Positions 1 to 9,647 of a DNA stretch of 64,000 nt are shown here, one piece after another. Origin of the DNA: Paenibacillus sp. SZ31. Lineage in GTDB: Bacteria > Bacillota > Bacilli > Paenibacillales > Paenibacillaceae. Position 1 is the stretch's first letter. Every line of letters begins with the position of its first letter. The stretch is taken from the NCBI RefSeq assembly GCF_012912005.1, contig NZ_JABBEA010000001.1, positions 186,001 through 250,000 of the forward strand, given 5' to 3'. The notes under the pieces are model-generated. The model had not been told where the DNA came from. It saw only the letters and a program-made list of their open reading frames with translations, and made no database searches. The position numbers and the translations under genes are program-made.

Positions 1-14
1 TACCCCCATATATA

Positions 15-2114
15 CTAATCCGCTGATTCGTCATCCGGTTCATCCACCGGCTCCTGATGATCACATGATGTACACTGCAATCGAGCTCCCTTTTTGTTCC
101 GCTTTTCAATCATTAACGATCCACAACTTGGACATGGTTTGGCTGAAGGTCTGTCCCATGAGACAAAATCACATTCAGGATACTTGTCACAACCGTAGAA
201 AATACGTCCCTTTTTACTACGACGCTCAACAACATGGCCTTCCTTACACTTCGGACAAGTTACGCCAATATCCTTGATAATCGGTTTGGTATTCCGGCAA
301 TCAGGGAAGCCAGAGCAAGCAAGAAACTTGCCAAAACGTCCGAGTTTATAAACAAGCGGTTTGCCGCACTTCTCACAGATCTCATCCGATACTTCGTCTT
401 CGATCTCGATTTCTTTCATCTCTTCTTCCGCAAACTCAAGCCGTTTCTCGAAAGATTCGTAGAATTCTGCGAGTACTTTAACCCAATCTTCGGAACCTTC
501 CTCCACATGGTCAAGATCACCTTCCATGTTTGCTGTAAACTCTACATTCAGGATTTCTGGGAAAAACTCTTCCATCTGTTCGATGACCAGTTCACCCAGC
601 TCGGTCGGCATGAATTTCTTTTCCTCTATCGCAACATATCCGCGCTTCTGAATGGTCTCCAGTGTTGGCGCATATGTACTCGGACGCCCTATACCCAATT
701 CCTCAAGCGTCTTAACCAACCTTGCCTCCGTATATCGTGGCGGTGGTTGTGTAAAATGCTGTTTTGGCTCAATCTCCTGCTTCTCAAGCACATCTCCACT
801 TTTCAGCGGAGGCAGCAGACGATCTTCTTCGGTGGTACCATCGTCGTTTCCTTCAACATACACCTTCATGAACCCCTGGAATCGAACCTTCGAACCTGCA
901 GCACGGAAAATCGTGTCCCCCGCAGCAATATCTACAGAGAGTGTATCCAGGATAGCCGAAGACATCTGGCTCGCTACAAAACGTTCCCAAACCAGTTTAT
1001 ACAACCGGAACTGATCACGACTCATGAATGACTTGATTGAATCCGGATCACGTAGAATTGAAGTTGGACGAATCGCTTCATGCGCATCCTGAGCATTAGC
1101 TGCTTTTTTGGAATAATTTCGTGGAGTTTCAGGTGCAAATGGCTCCCCGTACTTCCCAACGATGTATTCTTTGGCTTCTTCTTGTGCAGATGCCGCAATA
1201 CGTGTGGAGTCCGTACGCATATACGTGATGAGACCTACTGTGCCTTCTTTTCCAAGGTCTACACCTTCATATAGTTGTTGGGCGACCGACATCGTCTTGG
1301 AAGCTCTGAAATTCAATTTACGCGCTGCTTCCTGTTGCAAAGAACTCGTGGTAAACGGCGCGGAAGGGTTCCGACTCCGTTCCTTCTCTTTGACTTCCTT
1401 GATCGTAAAGTCTGCACCTTCGATCTGTTTCAGAATGGCTTGCACTTCCGCTTCACTACCCAGCTCTGTTTTGGCCCCGTTCAGTTTATTAAACTTGGCT
1501 TCAAACGGATTGCCGTCTGCTGTCAGTTTGGCGGTAATGCTCCAGTATTCTTCCGGCTCAAAATCATCGATTTCATTTTCACGATCTAAAATGATTTTAA
1601 CAGCCACGGACTGAACCCGGCCTGCGGACAAACCTTTTTTAACTTTTTTCCATAATAATGGACTAATTTTATATCCAACGAGTCGATCCAGAATACGTCT
1701 TGCCTGCTGCGCATTAACCAAATCCATATTGATTTTCCGCGGCGTTTTGAACGCATCTTTGACCGCCTGTTTTGTAATTTCATTAAATACAACCCGGCAA
1801 TCTGCCGTATCGTCCAGTTCAAGGGCATGGGCCAAATGCCATGCGATAGCCTCGCCTTCGCGATCCGGGTCAGCTGCGAGATACACTTTTTTCACTTTCT
1901 TCCGTGCATCCTTCAGTTCTTTCAAAATTGAACCTTTGCCGCGGATCGTAATATATTTCGGATTAAAATCATTCTCCACCTCAACGCCGATCTGACTCTT
2001 TGGCAAATCGCGAACATGTCCCATCGAAGCTTTCACGATGAACTTGCTGCCTAAATATTTGCCTATCGTCTTCGCCTTTGAGGGCGACTCCACGATTACG
2101 AGTGCATCCGCCAT
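15..2114 (-). CDS. topA: DNA topoisomerase I (type IA)
   Basis: Relaxes negatively supercoiled DNA by cutting one strand through a tyrosyl-phosphate bond. The 699-residue protein is complete and of normal length. The N-terminal Toprim domain (about 1-115) has the metal-binding acidic residues E9 and D82-x-D84 in the motif ADPDREGE. The catalytic tyrosine is Y298 in the motif YMRTDSTR. The C-terminus (about 575-690) carries three CxxC...C zinc ribbons; the third is the most degenerate. The start is set by GAGGAGG just upstream of the ATG at 2114. It lies downstream of dprA on the same strand, the usual dprA-topA order of Bacillales, with a 117-bp gap and no terminator I could see, so co-transcription is likely. 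Assignment is certain by family motifs. Confidence 0.98.
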   Translation of the reverse strand: MADALVIVESPSKAKTIGKYLGSKFIVKASMGHVRDLPKSQIGVEVENDFNPKYITIRGKGSILKELKDARKKVKKVYLAADPDREGEAIAWHLAHALELDDTADCRVVFNEITKQAVKDAFKTPRKINMDLVNAQQARRILDRLVGYKISPLLWKKVKKGLSAGRVQSVAVKIILDRENEIDDFEPEEYWSITAKLTADGNPFEAKFNKLNGAKTELGSEAEVQAILKQIEGADFTIKEVKEKERSRNPSAPFTTSSLQQEAARKLNFRASKTMSVAQQLYEGVDLGKEGTVGLITYMRTDSTRIAASAQEEAKEYIVGKYGEPFAPETPRNYSKKAANAQDAHEAIRPTSILRDPDSIKSFMSRDQFRLYKLVWERFVASQMSSAILDTLSVDIAAGDTIFRAAGSKVRFQGFMKVYVEGNDDGTTEEDRLLPPLKSGDVLEKQEIEPKQHFTQPPPRYTEARLVKTLEELGIGRPSTYAPTLETIQKRGYVAIEEKKFMPTELGELVIEQMEEFFPEILNVEFTANMEGDLDHVEEGSEDWVKVLAEFYESFEKRLEFAEEEMKEIEIEDEVSDEICEKCGKPLVYKLGRFGKFLACSGFPDCRNTKPIIKDIGVTCPKCKEGHVVERRSKKGRIFYGCDKYPECDFVSWDRPSAKPCPSCGSLMIEKRNKKGARLQCTSCDHQEPVDEPDDESAD

Positions 2115-2231
2115 AGGTTCATCCTCCTCTCAGTCATGAAACTGTCATGTAACTGTTTCTGTAAGCTTATGCATAGGTTGATAACTTCAGCTAATTATAT
2201 ATTTCCACACGCTACATAGGTTGTAGCATCG

Positions 2232-3362
2232 TCATACCCTCGCATATTTGGTGCCTGGTAATTGGCTAATCTGCTTTTTTATGATTAAAGATAACAGAAC
2301 TGAATGCAAATGTCCAAAATCCCAACCTAGCAGTTCAACCAGTTGATCTAACGATTGCTCCTCCTGTTCCAACAGATAAATCACACGTTGTTCATCTGGA
2401 GAGAGCTTAACCTCAGCGAATATCCCTTGCCCGGAAGGCTCAGGTGTTTCTGCCGAACGTCCTCTATTGTAAGGAAGTTGTTCTGCATTTGGCAAGTCCA
2501 AACGATACTCTTCCAAAACATCTGCTGCACATGTGACCAATTTGGCCCCTTGACGGATTAGATTGTGAGCGCCCCGACTCTTCGGCGATGTGATGGGCCC
2601 AGGAACCGCAAATACATCCCTGCCTGCTTCAAGAGCAGCATCTGCTGTGATGAGCGAACCACTGCGAATGTCAGCCTCAACGACCAATGTCCCCAGCGTC
2701 AGACCGGCAATGATTCGATTCCGTTCCGGAAATAGTCCTTGGCGCGCTCTCGTACCTGGTGGATATTCCGACAAAAGCAGACCCGTCTTTGCGATTCGCT
2801 CAGCAAGGCTTGTATTTTCGGGTGGGTATATATTATCAATCCCTGTTCCGAATACGGCAATCGTTTTTCCCTTAGCACGTAATACTGCCTCATGACATAC
2901 GCTATCAATACCGCGGGCAAGCCCGCTCACGATCGTAAGGCCTGCACTGCATAATTGTTCGGCCAGCTTCTCACCAACTTTGCGCCCATACACGGTTGGC
3001 ATTCGAGTTCCCACCATCGCAATGGACGAGTTGTGTAGCAAACTTATATCCCCTCGACAATACATTACCCAGGGAGGCTGAACGGTTTCCTTCATTAATA
3101 TGGGATAATTCTGATCCAGATAAGTAATAACCTCTATCCCTTGATTGTAAACGTGTTCTCTTTTACGTTCGATCCAGTTGAGCGTAAATTGACTCGCTAA
3201 ACGGGCAGCCTGATCTTTGCGCAAACCTGCCGCAGTCCAGTCACCTTCTTCATAATTCAAAAGATCGGACCATTGATGTTGTCCCAGAACCAGTTTTGAG
3301 ATTGTTTTCTTGCCAATACCCTCCATCTCATGCAACCCAAACAAGATCCATCGTTCTTCCAT
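2232..3362 (-). CDS. dprA: DNA-processing protein DprA (Smf)
   Basis: Loads RecA on incoming single-stranded DNA during natural transformation and protects it. The 376-residue protein has an N-terminal SAM/HhH-like region, a central Rossmann-type domain with the signatures VGTRMPTVYG, SGLARGID and FPERNRIIAG, and a C-terminal winged-helix (DML1-like) segment ending near the stop. All conserved blocks are intact. It begins about 130 bp after the sucCD terminator, so it probably has its own promoter and runs on into topA. ComM, another transformation-associated protein, is encoded 3.5 kb away on the other strand. Confidence 0.97.
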   Translation of the reverse strand: MEERWILFGLHEMEGIGKKTISKLVLGQHQWSDLLNYEEGDWTAAGLRKDQAARLASQFTLNWIERKREHVYNQGIEVITYLDQNYPILMKETVQPPWVMYCRGDISLLHNSSIAMVGTRMPTVYGRKVGEKLAEQLCSAGLTIVSGLARGIDSVCHEAVLRAKGKTIAVFGTGIDNIYPPENTSLAERIAKTGLLLSEYPPGTRARQGLFPERNRIIAGLTLGTLVVEADIRSGSLITADAALEAGRDVFAVPGPITSPKSRGAHNLIRQGAKLVTCAADVLEEYRLDLPNAEQLPYNRGRSAETPEPSGQGIFAEVKLSPDEQRVIYLLEQEEQSLDQLVELLGWDFGHLHSVLLSLIIKKQISQLPGTKYARV

Positions 3363-3474
3363 ACCATAAACCTCCCAGAGCGGGAAGAGTATCTTCCCTC
3401 ATATTGTGTGTTAAGTGATCACGGAATGCAAGCGTTTACGCAGATGAGAAACAATTCCTCTCCCTTTTCACGTT

Positions 3475-3529
3475 AAAAAAAAACGCAAAAAAGCAACCCT
3501 TCGCCCTGTTTAAGGGCAAAAGGTTGCTT
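3475..3529 (-). terminator. Rho-independent terminator after sucCD
   Basis: A 16-bp stem with a few G-U pairs (3491-3506 with 3514-3529) is followed, in the minus direction, by U-rich sequence (A-runs on the plus strand at 3475-3492). It lies between the sucD stop and the dprA start. Confidence 0.9.
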
Positions 3530-3609
3530 ACCTTTTCCGTAACCATAATAGTCGGTCTAGCAGAAACAAATCATTTCCGAACCGTTTCTTCTATTATAAC
3601 GAAAAAGAA

Positions 3610-4539
3610 TTAATGTGTCGTGCACAAATTCAAAATACCGCGCTCTTCAAGTACACTCACCAAAGTCGAGCCCATCTCAGCAGGCGTTGGTGCTACTTTG
3701 ATACCGCAAGATTCCAGCTTCGCAATCTTCTCTTTGGCTGTACCTTTACCGCCAGAGATAATAGCGCCAGCATGACCCATCCGTTTGCCTGGAGGCGCTG
3801 TTACGCCACCGATAAAGCCAACAACCGGTTTGGTCATGTTCTCACGTACCCAATCTGCAGCATCCTCTTCAGCCGTACCACCAATCTCACCAATCATGAT
3901 GACCGCATGAGTCTGTGGATCTTCATTGAACCGTTTCAGGATATCAATGAACTCGGAGCCTTTTACAGGGTCTCCCCCGATTCCTACAGCAGAAGATTGT
4001 CCAATGCCACGAGTCGTCAGTTGATGAACGGCTTCATACGTAAGTGTTCCACTACGGGAAACAACGCCAACGTGCCCCGCCATGTGGATATAACCAGGCA
4101 TGATCCCGATTTTACATTCGCCCGGTGTAATGACACCTGGACAGTTCGGTCCGATCAGGACGGTATCTTTACCTTCCATGAAACGGTCAACCTTGATCAT
4201 GTCAAGAACCGGAATACCTTCCGTAATACAGATCACAAGATCCAGCTCTGCATCAACAGCTTCCATAATGGAATCTGCCGCAAATGCCGGGGGAACGTAA
4301 ATGACGCTCGCTGTTGCGCCTGTAGCTTCCTTCGCTTCCTGCACAGTGTTGAACACCGGCAGACTGGCTACTGTACCGTCTTCCAGCGTGATATCCACAT
4401 TCGTTCCGCCTTTACCCGGTGTAACTCCGCCTACCATCTGGGTTCCGTAGTCCAATGCGCCCTTCGTGTGGAACATTCCCGTTGAACCCGTAATGCCTTG
4501 CGTAATGACTTTTGTATTTTTATCAATCAAAATACTCAC
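3610..4539 (-). CDS. sucD: Succinyl-CoA synthetase (succinate-CoA ligase), alpha subunit
   Basis: Binds CoA and carries the phosphohistidine intermediate in the TCA-cycle step succinyl-CoA + ADP/GDP + Pi to succinate + CoA + NTP. The 309-residue protein has the CoA-binding Rossmann fold at the N-terminus ([20 protein letters not shown]) and the active-site histidine in [13 protein letters not shown]. Length is slightly above the family norm (about 290-300). The start codon is GTG at 4539, chosen because the upstream AAGGATGTGA fits a ribosome binding site. It follows sucC by 63 bp in the same operon and is closed by the terminator at 3475-3529. Confidence 0.98.
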   Translation of the reverse strand: MSILIDKNTKVITQGITGSTGMFHTKGALDYGTQMVGGVTPGKGGTNVDITLEDGTVASLPVFNTVQEAKEATGATASVIYVPPAFAADSIMEAVDAELDLVICITEGIPVLDMIKVDRFMEGKDTVLIGPNCPGVITPGECKIGIMPGYIHMAGHVGVVSRSGTLTYEAVHQLTTRGIGQSSAVGIGGDPVKGSEFIDILKRFNEDPQTHAVIMIGEIGGTAEEDAADWVRENMTKPVVGFIGGVTAPPGKRMGHAGAIISGGKGTAKEKIAKLESCGIKVAPTPAEMGSTLVSVLEERGILNLCTTH

Positions 4540-4602
4540 GTTGCTTCACATCCTTACGGTTATTTTTCAATTCCCGGACAGCTCCGGTACTAAGGAATGA
4601 AC

Positions 4603-5763
4603 TTATTTTACGAGGGCAACAATTTTCTGTGCACCATCGGCCATGGAATCGGCAGGAACAATATTCAGGCCAGATTCGCCCAGAATACGTTTGCCAAGCT
4701 CCACGTTAGTTCCTTCAAGACGAACAACCAGCGGTTTGGTCAGGCCAAGTTGCTTCGCAGCTTCAACAACACCGTTGGCGATAACATCACAGCGCATGAT
4801 GCCACCGAAGATGTTAACAAAGATTCCAGCTACTTTGGCATCGGACAAAATGATCTTAAATGCTTCAGTCACTTTCTCCGTTGTTGCACCGCCCCCAACG
4901 TCAAGGAAGTTGGCGGGGTCTCCACCGTAGTATTTGATAATGTCCATCGTCGCCATCGCAAGTCCCGCACCATTGACCATACAGCCGATGTTGCCATCAA
5001 GTGCTATGTAGCTGAGGTCGTATTTGGAAGCTTCGATTTCTTTTTCATCCTCTTCATCCAGGTCACGCAGTTCCAAAATATCTTTGTGACGGAACAGAGC
5101 GTTGGAGTCAAAGTTTAATTTCGCATCCAGCGCGATAACGTTTCCATCTCCGGTAACAACGAGAGGATTGATCTCGGCAATAGAGCAATCTTTTTCGACA
5201 AAAGCTGTGTACAACGCGAGCATGAACTTAACGGCTTTGTTCACCAGTTCATTCGGAATCTTGATGCTGTAAGCCAGTTTACGCGCCTGGAACACTTGCA
5301 ACCCAATAGCCGGGTCAATAATTTCTTTGAAAATTTTCTCAGGTGTAGCTTCAGCTACTTCTTCAATCTCAGTACCGCCTTCTTCGGAAGCCATCATAAC
5401 TACACGGCCTGTGGCACGGTCCACAACAACACCCACATAATACTCTTTGCGGATATCGCACCCTTCTTCAATCAGAAGACGTTTCACTTCTTTGCCTTCT
5501 GGTCCAGTCTGGTGTGTCACCAATACTTTACCCAGAATTTCGGAAGCATAGGCACGAACTTCATCCGTGCTCTTCGCTACTTTTACGCCGCCAGCTTTAC
5601 CCCGGCCACCTGCGTGAATTTGCGCTTTAACAACAGTCACCGGACTGCCCAATGCCTCTGCGGCCGCAACCGCTTCATCGACTGTATAAGCAACCTTTCC
5701 GTTTGGAACGGTAACTCCATACTGTTTCAGTACTTCTTTTCCTTGATATTCATGGATATTCAT
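4603..5763 (-). CDS. sucC: Succinyl-CoA synthetase, beta subunit
   Basis: Nucleotide-binding and specificity subunit of succinyl-CoA synthetase. The 386 residues show an ATP-grasp domain from the N-terminus ([28 protein letters not shown]) and the C-terminal ligase domain with [13 protein letters not shown] and the acidic/metal motif CSIAEINPL. The start is supported by AGGAGGATTCGAGA directly before the ATG. It is first in the sucC-sucD operon. Its upstream region has a TACAAT-like -10 near 5860 but no good -35 and only a poor cre-like sequence, so regulation is uncertain. Confidence 0.98.
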   Translation of the reverse strand: MNIHEYQGKEVLKQYGVTVPNGKVAYTVDEAVAAAEALGSPVTVVKAQIHAGGRGKAGGVKVAKSTDEVRAYASEILGKVLVTHQTGPEGKEVKRLLIEEGCDIRKEYYVGVVVDRATGRVVMMASEEGGTEIEEVAEATPEKIFKEIIDPAIGLQVFQARKLAYSIKIPNELVNKAVKFMLALYTAFVEKDCSIAEINPLVVTGDGNVIALDAKLNFDSNALFRHKDILELRDLDEEDEKEIEASKYDLSYIALDGNIGCMVNGAGLAMATMDIIKYYGGDPANFLDVGGGATTEKVTEAFKIILSDAKVAGIFVNIFGGIMRCDVIANGVVEAAKQLGLTKPLVVRLEGTNVELGKRILGESGLNIVPADSMADGAQKIVALVK

Positions 5764-5958
5764 TCTCGAATCCTCCTATCAACGTGACTGCAACAAGGCG
5801 GGTTGGTAGACTAACAAAAGACAAATGTTGACTATTTTCACTTAAACCCAATTCATTGTAACACGTTTTTAAAACGCTTTCCTTAAAAAAGTAATGATTA
5901 ATAGACAGTATTTTGATATGAGTATGATCCCATATTGTGAATGTTTGGGTATATATGG

Positions 5959-5985
5959 AAAAACCTCAGCAAAAAGCTAAGGTTT
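5959..5985 (-). terminator. Terminator after the OhrR-type regulator
   Basis: A 10-bp stem (5961-5970 with 5976-5985, one wobble) with loop AAAAA and a short U-run on the minus strand, 20 bp beyond the regulator stop codon. Confidence 0.75.
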
Positions 5986-6005
5986 CCTCGGTTCAATGCT
6001 ACATT

Positions 6006-6461
6006 CTATTTTTTGGCTGCGTTTGTGTTGGTTTCGTGCACTTTTTCCAGTAATCCTTTGAACTGACCCAGTAAAGCTTCAAACTCCGTGCTGTTCAAAC
6101 ACGCGTCTCCCTGAATGGATGCAGGTACCGACAATGCCTTATTCCGAAGCTCACGGCCGGAATCGGTTAGTGTAATTAATACTTTCCGTTCATCCTGAGC
6201 CGAGCGTTCGCGATTAATAAGTCCTGCCGACTGCAAACGTTTGAGAAGTGGTGTCAATGTTCCCGAATCAAGGTATAGCGCCTCCCCGATCTCCTTAACC
6301 GTGCATTCTTCACGTTCCCACAACACCATTAGAACCAGATACTGTGAATACGTTACGCCGAGCACCTCCAGATAAGGCTGGTACATCTTTGTAATCTCAC
6401 GTGAACAAGCATATATGGCAAAGCATAATTGGTTATCCAGCTTCAAACTGTCCGTCTGCAT
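6006..6461 (-). CDS. ohrR: MarR-family organic-hydroperoxide-sensing repressor, OhrR type
   Basis: Winged-helix repressor whose DNA binding is lost when its N-terminal cysteine is oxidised by organic peroxides. The 151-residue protein matches OhrR closely at the N-terminus: [13 protein letters not shown] with the sensing cysteine C13, the paired tyrosines in the dimer helix (YQPYL, TYSQYLV), and [15 protein letters not shown] as recognition helix. C121 lies in a position ([13 protein letters not shown]) that looks like the second, resolving cysteine of two-cysteine OhrR proteins such as that of Xanthomonas; C19 is a third cysteine. AGGTGAG precedes the ATG. No ohr peroxidase gene is in the window, so the target lies elsewhere or is itself. 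A near-palindrome at 6580-6598 is a possible operator. Confidence 0.88.
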   Translation of the reverse strand: MQTDSLKLDNQLCFAIYACSREITKMYQPYLEVLGVTYSQYLVLMVLWEREECTVKEIGEALYLDSGTLTPLLKRLQSAGLINRERSAQDERKVLITLTDSGRELRNKALSVPASIQGDACLNSTEFEALLGQFKGLLEKVHETNTNAAKK

Positions 6462-6579
6462 ATGTCTTTCTCACCTGCCTATTGTGCATTCTATTCCTCA
6501 TAAGAAAGGAACTACAAATCTATCTTATCACAAATTAGAAAAAAAACAGAATAATTGAGCACAAATGATTTTACCTTTC

Positions 6580-6598
6580 AATTTAATTATGTTAAATT
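6580..6598. promoter_or_regulatory. AT-rich palindrome, possible OhrR operator
   Basis: AATTTAA-TTATG-TTAAATT is a perfect 7-bp inverted repeat about 120 bp upstream of the regulator and between it and comM. OhrR operators are AT-rich palindromes of this kind, but I cannot match it to a fixed consensus. The rest of the 6462-6825 gap is AT-rich without other structure I could defend. Confidence 0.3.
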
Positions 6599-6825
6599 AG
6601 ATTGTGTAAAATATAATTATGAATAGATGACAAACAGTATATACACATGATTTAACAACAATAATAGATAAGTCCAGCGAATAGATTCACTCTCTCTAGA
6701 GCCGAATTTGATAACTATAATGCAAGTTTATACGGAAATCATTTTATATAAGCTATCTAATAATTTCTTTCCAGAAATAAAATCCAGGGATCAGGAATGA
6801 TGACTACAACGATGATATTGACAGG

Positions 6826-6854
6826 TTGACTCCATGATTCCTTTTATATAAAAT
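6826..6854 (+). promoter_or_regulatory. Sigma-A promoter of comM
   Basis: TTGACT (6826-6831), 17-bp spacer, TAAAAT (6849-6854). It points at comM with a leader of about 80 nt. Confidence 0.65.
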
Positions 6855-6940
6855 GCTTAGTAGAAGCTGAGGAAGCACCTTAATTCGTAGACTGGCCCGT
6901 GTTATGCGGAGTCAAGAATCGAGTGAGGTGTTTCTTTGTT

Positions 6941-8551
6941 ATGTACGGGAAATTGCATAGTGCGTGTTTGTACGGAATTGATGGCGTTCTGATTGAGGTG
7001 GAAACCGATCTATCCAATGGTCTGCCACAAACGTCCATCATCGGATTACCAGATTCAGCTATTCGTGAGGCCGTTGAACGTGTTCGTGCAGCGATTAAAA
7101 ACTGTGGATATCAGTATCCGTTACAGCGGATTACAATCAATCTGGCCCCCGCTGATCTGCGCAAGGAAGGATCTTCCTTTGATCTTGCCATAGCTATTGG
7201 TTTACTTATGACAAGCGGCCAGCTTGTACTCCCTCCTCAGGAACGAACATTAGTCGTTGGCGAACTGGCATTGAACGGTTCGATCAGGTCAGTGCCTGGC
7301 ATTTTATCCATGGTGGATCTGGCCAAACGGCAAGGCTTTACGTCCGTGCTCCTTCCTTTGGATAATGTGGAGGAAGCATCATTGATTCGAGGTATTCAAG
7401 TGTTTGGCATTCGCCATTTGCAAGATATCGCACCGGAAAACTTAGATCAATCTGCGAGTTCGGTTGGAGTGCCAAATAAAGCTAATGCAGGACCGGTCGT
7501 ATTAAAAAATTATGCTCACCTCGCTACTCCTATAACAGATAAGACTCAAAGGGTGGTGGATAGAAGGCCGGAACAAACGTCATTTTGCGCAGATGACTAT
7601 AGCGATGTTCTGGGGCAGCATCATGTAAAACGCGCGCTTATGATTGCTGCAGCAGGCATGCATAACATATTGCTCGTTGGACCGCCAGGCACGGGCAAAA
7701 CGATGTTAATCAAACGTCTACCTTCCATCCTTCCTCCTTTGTCAGAAGATGAAGCGTTGGAAGTCACCAAAGTATTAAGTGCCGCAGGCAAGTTGAAAGA
7801 AGCGCCTCAAGGCCTGATTGCAGACAGACCTTTTCGCTCCCCACATCACACGATATCCACCTCTGGTCTAATTGGAGGCGGTGGTATTCCGAAACCGGGT
7901 GAAGTGAGCCTAGCCCACCGGGGGATATTGTTTCTGGATGAATTACCTGAGTTCCAGCGCCAAGTATTGGAGGTATTAAGGCAACCGTTAGAGGATCGCA
8001 CAGTGACGATTAGTCGGGCGCGGGCAGCATTCACCTTTCCCGCCCAGTTTATGCTCGCATGTTCCATGAATCCCTGCCCCTGCGGATATTTGTCCGCTCA
8101 TTCGGAGGAGCAGCGCTGTATATGCAGTCCAGCCCGTGTTGCCGCGTACCGAGCCAAAATTTCAGGACCATTGCTGGATCGTATCGATCTTCAGGTCGAG
8201 GTTCCTCCACCAGGCGAGTGGCGTAAATCAGCTGCCTCACCTTCCTCTGCAGAAATGCAGGCAAAAGTCATCCATGCTCATCAAATTCAGGCGGCACGTT
8301 ATGCCCAAAGTTCAGTCCGTTGGAATAGCCAGCTTTCGGGCACGCTTTTGCGACGAACGATCCATCTCCCTCAAGAGGCAGAGCAACTGCTAGAGCAAAC
8401 ACTACAAACGTTAAACTTGAGCATGCGTGCACATGATCGGATTATCAAGATGGCACAGACGATTGCCGATCTGGACCATGATGGTGAAATTATGACAGCT
8501 CATGTGGCTGAAGCCATCCAGTATCGTCAATTGGATCTTAATTTATTTTGA
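6941..8551 (+). CDS. comM: ComM/YifB-family AAA+ ATPase (Mg-chelatase-like)
   Basis: AAA+ protein related to the bacterial ComM helicase that promotes branch migration during transformation. Three parts are visible: an N-terminal Lon-S5-like/ChlI domain (about 1-180, DLSNGLPQTSIIGLPD), a central AAA+ domain with Walker A GPPGTGKT, Walker B LFLDELPEF and sensor region, and the C-terminal Mg_chelatase_C domain with the four-cysteine segment (MNPCPCGY ... CIC). The longer reading frame opens at a GTG at 6899; I chose ATG at 6941 because GAGGTG sits 10 bp upstream and MYGKLHSAC is the family N-terminus. It is the only plus-strand gene in the first 17 kb. Confidence 0.95.
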   Translation: MYGKLHSACLYGIDGVLIEVETDLSNGLPQTSIIGLPDSAIREAVERVRAAIKNCGYQYPLQRITINLAPADLRKEGSSFDLAIAIGLLMTSGQLVLPPQERTLVVGELALNGSIRSVPGILSMVDLAKRQGFTSVLLPLDNVEEASLIRGIQVFGIRHLQDIAPENLDQSASSVGVPNKANAGPVVLKNYAHLATPITDKTQRVVDRRPEQTSFCADDYSDVLGQHHVKRALMIAAAGMHNILLVGPPGTGKTMLIKRLPSILPPLSEDEALEVTKVLSAAGKLKEAPQGLIADRPFRSPHHTISTSGLIGGGGIPKPGEVSLAHRGILFLDELPEFQRQVLEVLRQPLEDRTVTISRARAAFTFPAQFMLACSMNPCPCGYLSAHSEEQRCICSPARVAAYRAKISGPLLDRIDLQVEVPPPGEWRKSAASPSSAEMQAKVIHAHQIQAARYAQSSVRWNSQLSGTLLRRTIHLPQEAEQLLEQTLQTLNLSMRAHDRIIKMAQTIADLDHDGEIMTAHVAEAIQYRQLDLNLF

Positions 8552-8690
8552 AGCTATTTTAGAAGCATATGGAGGAAAGAACAGGCCGATTTACCCAAAG
8601 GCAGTGAAATGGGCATGAGACTGTAAACAGCAGAGGAAGATCGGGAAGGATTCCTTATGCAGATTCTACAATGCGGATACGCCAATATGA

Positions 8691-8740
8691 CAAAAAACGT
8701 ACAAGCCCTTCTCTTCTGTGAAGAAAGGTACTTGTACGTG
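8691..8740 (-). terminator. Terminator after the nitroreductase gene
   Basis: Long stem built on ACGTACAAG (8697-8705) and CTTGTACGT (8731-8739), with additional inner pairing, followed on the minus strand by a U-run (CAAAAA at 8691-8696 on plus). It may also act on comM read-through. The rest of 8552-8792 has nothing else recognisable. Confidence 0.85.
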
Positions 8741-8792
8741 GATTTCCCTGAAACATAAGGGATCATAGATAGCTAAGGTTTTTAATAATTTA

Positions 8793-9344
8793 TTATTCGA
8801 AAAGAGTGAGTTTCTCCTTAGCTGGTGTGCGTTCTTTGGCAGAAGGAATAACATCAGGGTATCCCATATAAATCATGCCTACAATCTTCTCTCCCGCCTC
8901 TATTCCAAGCGGTTTGCGGAATTTGGGAGCGTACAAGAATGGCTTGGTCACCCAGAACGTTCCAATGTCTTCACTCCAAGCTGCAAGCATAAAGTTCTGA
9001 ACCAATGCACTGACCGCAGCGAAGTCTTCGTCCCAGATATTCTGTCTTGGATCTTCTTCCAGCACGACAAGCATAACAGATGGAACTTGCATAATATTGG
9101 CTGAGAATTTATTGTCTTCTCCCATTTCTGCATCAATAGCCTCAGCCAGTTTTTTGCGTCCATTTCCGGTAAACAACAAAAATCTCCAAGGTTCACGCAG
9201 TTTATGGTTAGGAGCCCAGACTGCGGTGTCCAGCAATTCTATAATCTGCTGTGTAGGAACAGCTTCTTTTTTAAATTTCTTCACCGTACGACGGTTTTCA
9301 ATCGCATTTCTGACTTCATTCGTTGTTTTCGTAGCTTTACTCAT
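8793..9344 (-). CDS. Nitroreductase family protein (FMN-dependent NAD(P)H oxidoreductase)
   Basis: Flavin-dependent reductase of the nitroreductase superfamily; the natural substrate cannot be told from sequence. In the 183 residues the FMN-binding N-terminal motif is present as AIENRRTVKKFKKEAVP, followed by APNHKLREPWRFLLFTG and a C-terminal GMIYMGYPD block. The start is moved from 9434 to ATG 9344 because AGGGAGGT lies 7 bp upstream and the family N-terminus begins there. The gene stands alone with its own terminator. Small nitroreductases of this type are common, often without known physiological substrate. Confidence 0.88.
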   Translation of the reverse strand: MSKATKTTNEVRNAIENRRTVKKFKKEAVPTQQIIELLDTAVWAPNHKLREPWRFLLFTGNGRKKLAEAIDAEMGEDNKFSANIMQVPSVMLVVLEEDPRQNIWDEDFAAVSALVQNFMLAAWSEDIGTFWVTKPFLYAPKFRKPLGIEAGEKIVGMIYMGYPDVIPSAKERTPAKEKLTLFE

Positions 9345-9534
9345 CGGCCATACCTCCCTGTTTATAATTATGATCTGTACCCGTAAAGATGGCTTACGGT
9401 CTGGAACAATTCGTTTTCGTTTATGACAAATCAAAAGATTAGAACGCCCGATTACATTCTTGATTATACACCTATCTGATCACGAGATTCAAAGGAGGGG
9501 CAGAGGTCATTACCGTTAAGGTCATAACGAACAG

Positions 9535-9590
9535 AAAAGACGACTCTGAATCTTGATACACCACGAGGGATCTTCAAGTCAGAGCCGTTT
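9535..9590 (-). terminator. Terminator after the secreted repeat-domain protein (bidirectional)
   Basis: Inverted repeat CGACTCTGA (9541-9549) and TCAGAGCCG (9579-9587) with a T-run on the right and an A-run on the left, so it can serve either strand. Confidence 0.7.
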
Positions 9591-9595
9591 TTAAT

Positions 9596-9636
9596 CACAT
9601 GTTATACATTCACATGTCATACATTCACATGTCATA
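9596..9636. repeat. 15-bp tandem repeat, about 2.7 copies
   Basis: Units CACATGTTATACATT, CACATGTCATACATT and a partial CACATGTCATA lie directly after the stop codon of the downstream-reading gene, between it and the terminator. The protein end just beyond also has a six-residue duplication. Confidence 0.85.
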
Positions 9637-9647
9637 TCAACGAGTAA

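Noticed and set aside
234..1031. Plus-strand 265-codon frame opposite topA
   Set aside because: topA is intact here with all motifs; the frame has no start signal and no recognisable domain.
5859..5900. cre-like sequence before sucC
   Set aside because: Two or more mismatches to the consensus at key positions; not listed as a site.
8691..8740. Hairpin considered as a riboswitch for the nitroreductase
   Set aside because: It lies after, not before, the gene and is followed by a U-run, so it is a terminator.
9596..9636. Tandem repeat considered as a CRISPR remnant
   Set aside because: Units are directly adjacent without spacers; it is a simple tandem duplication.
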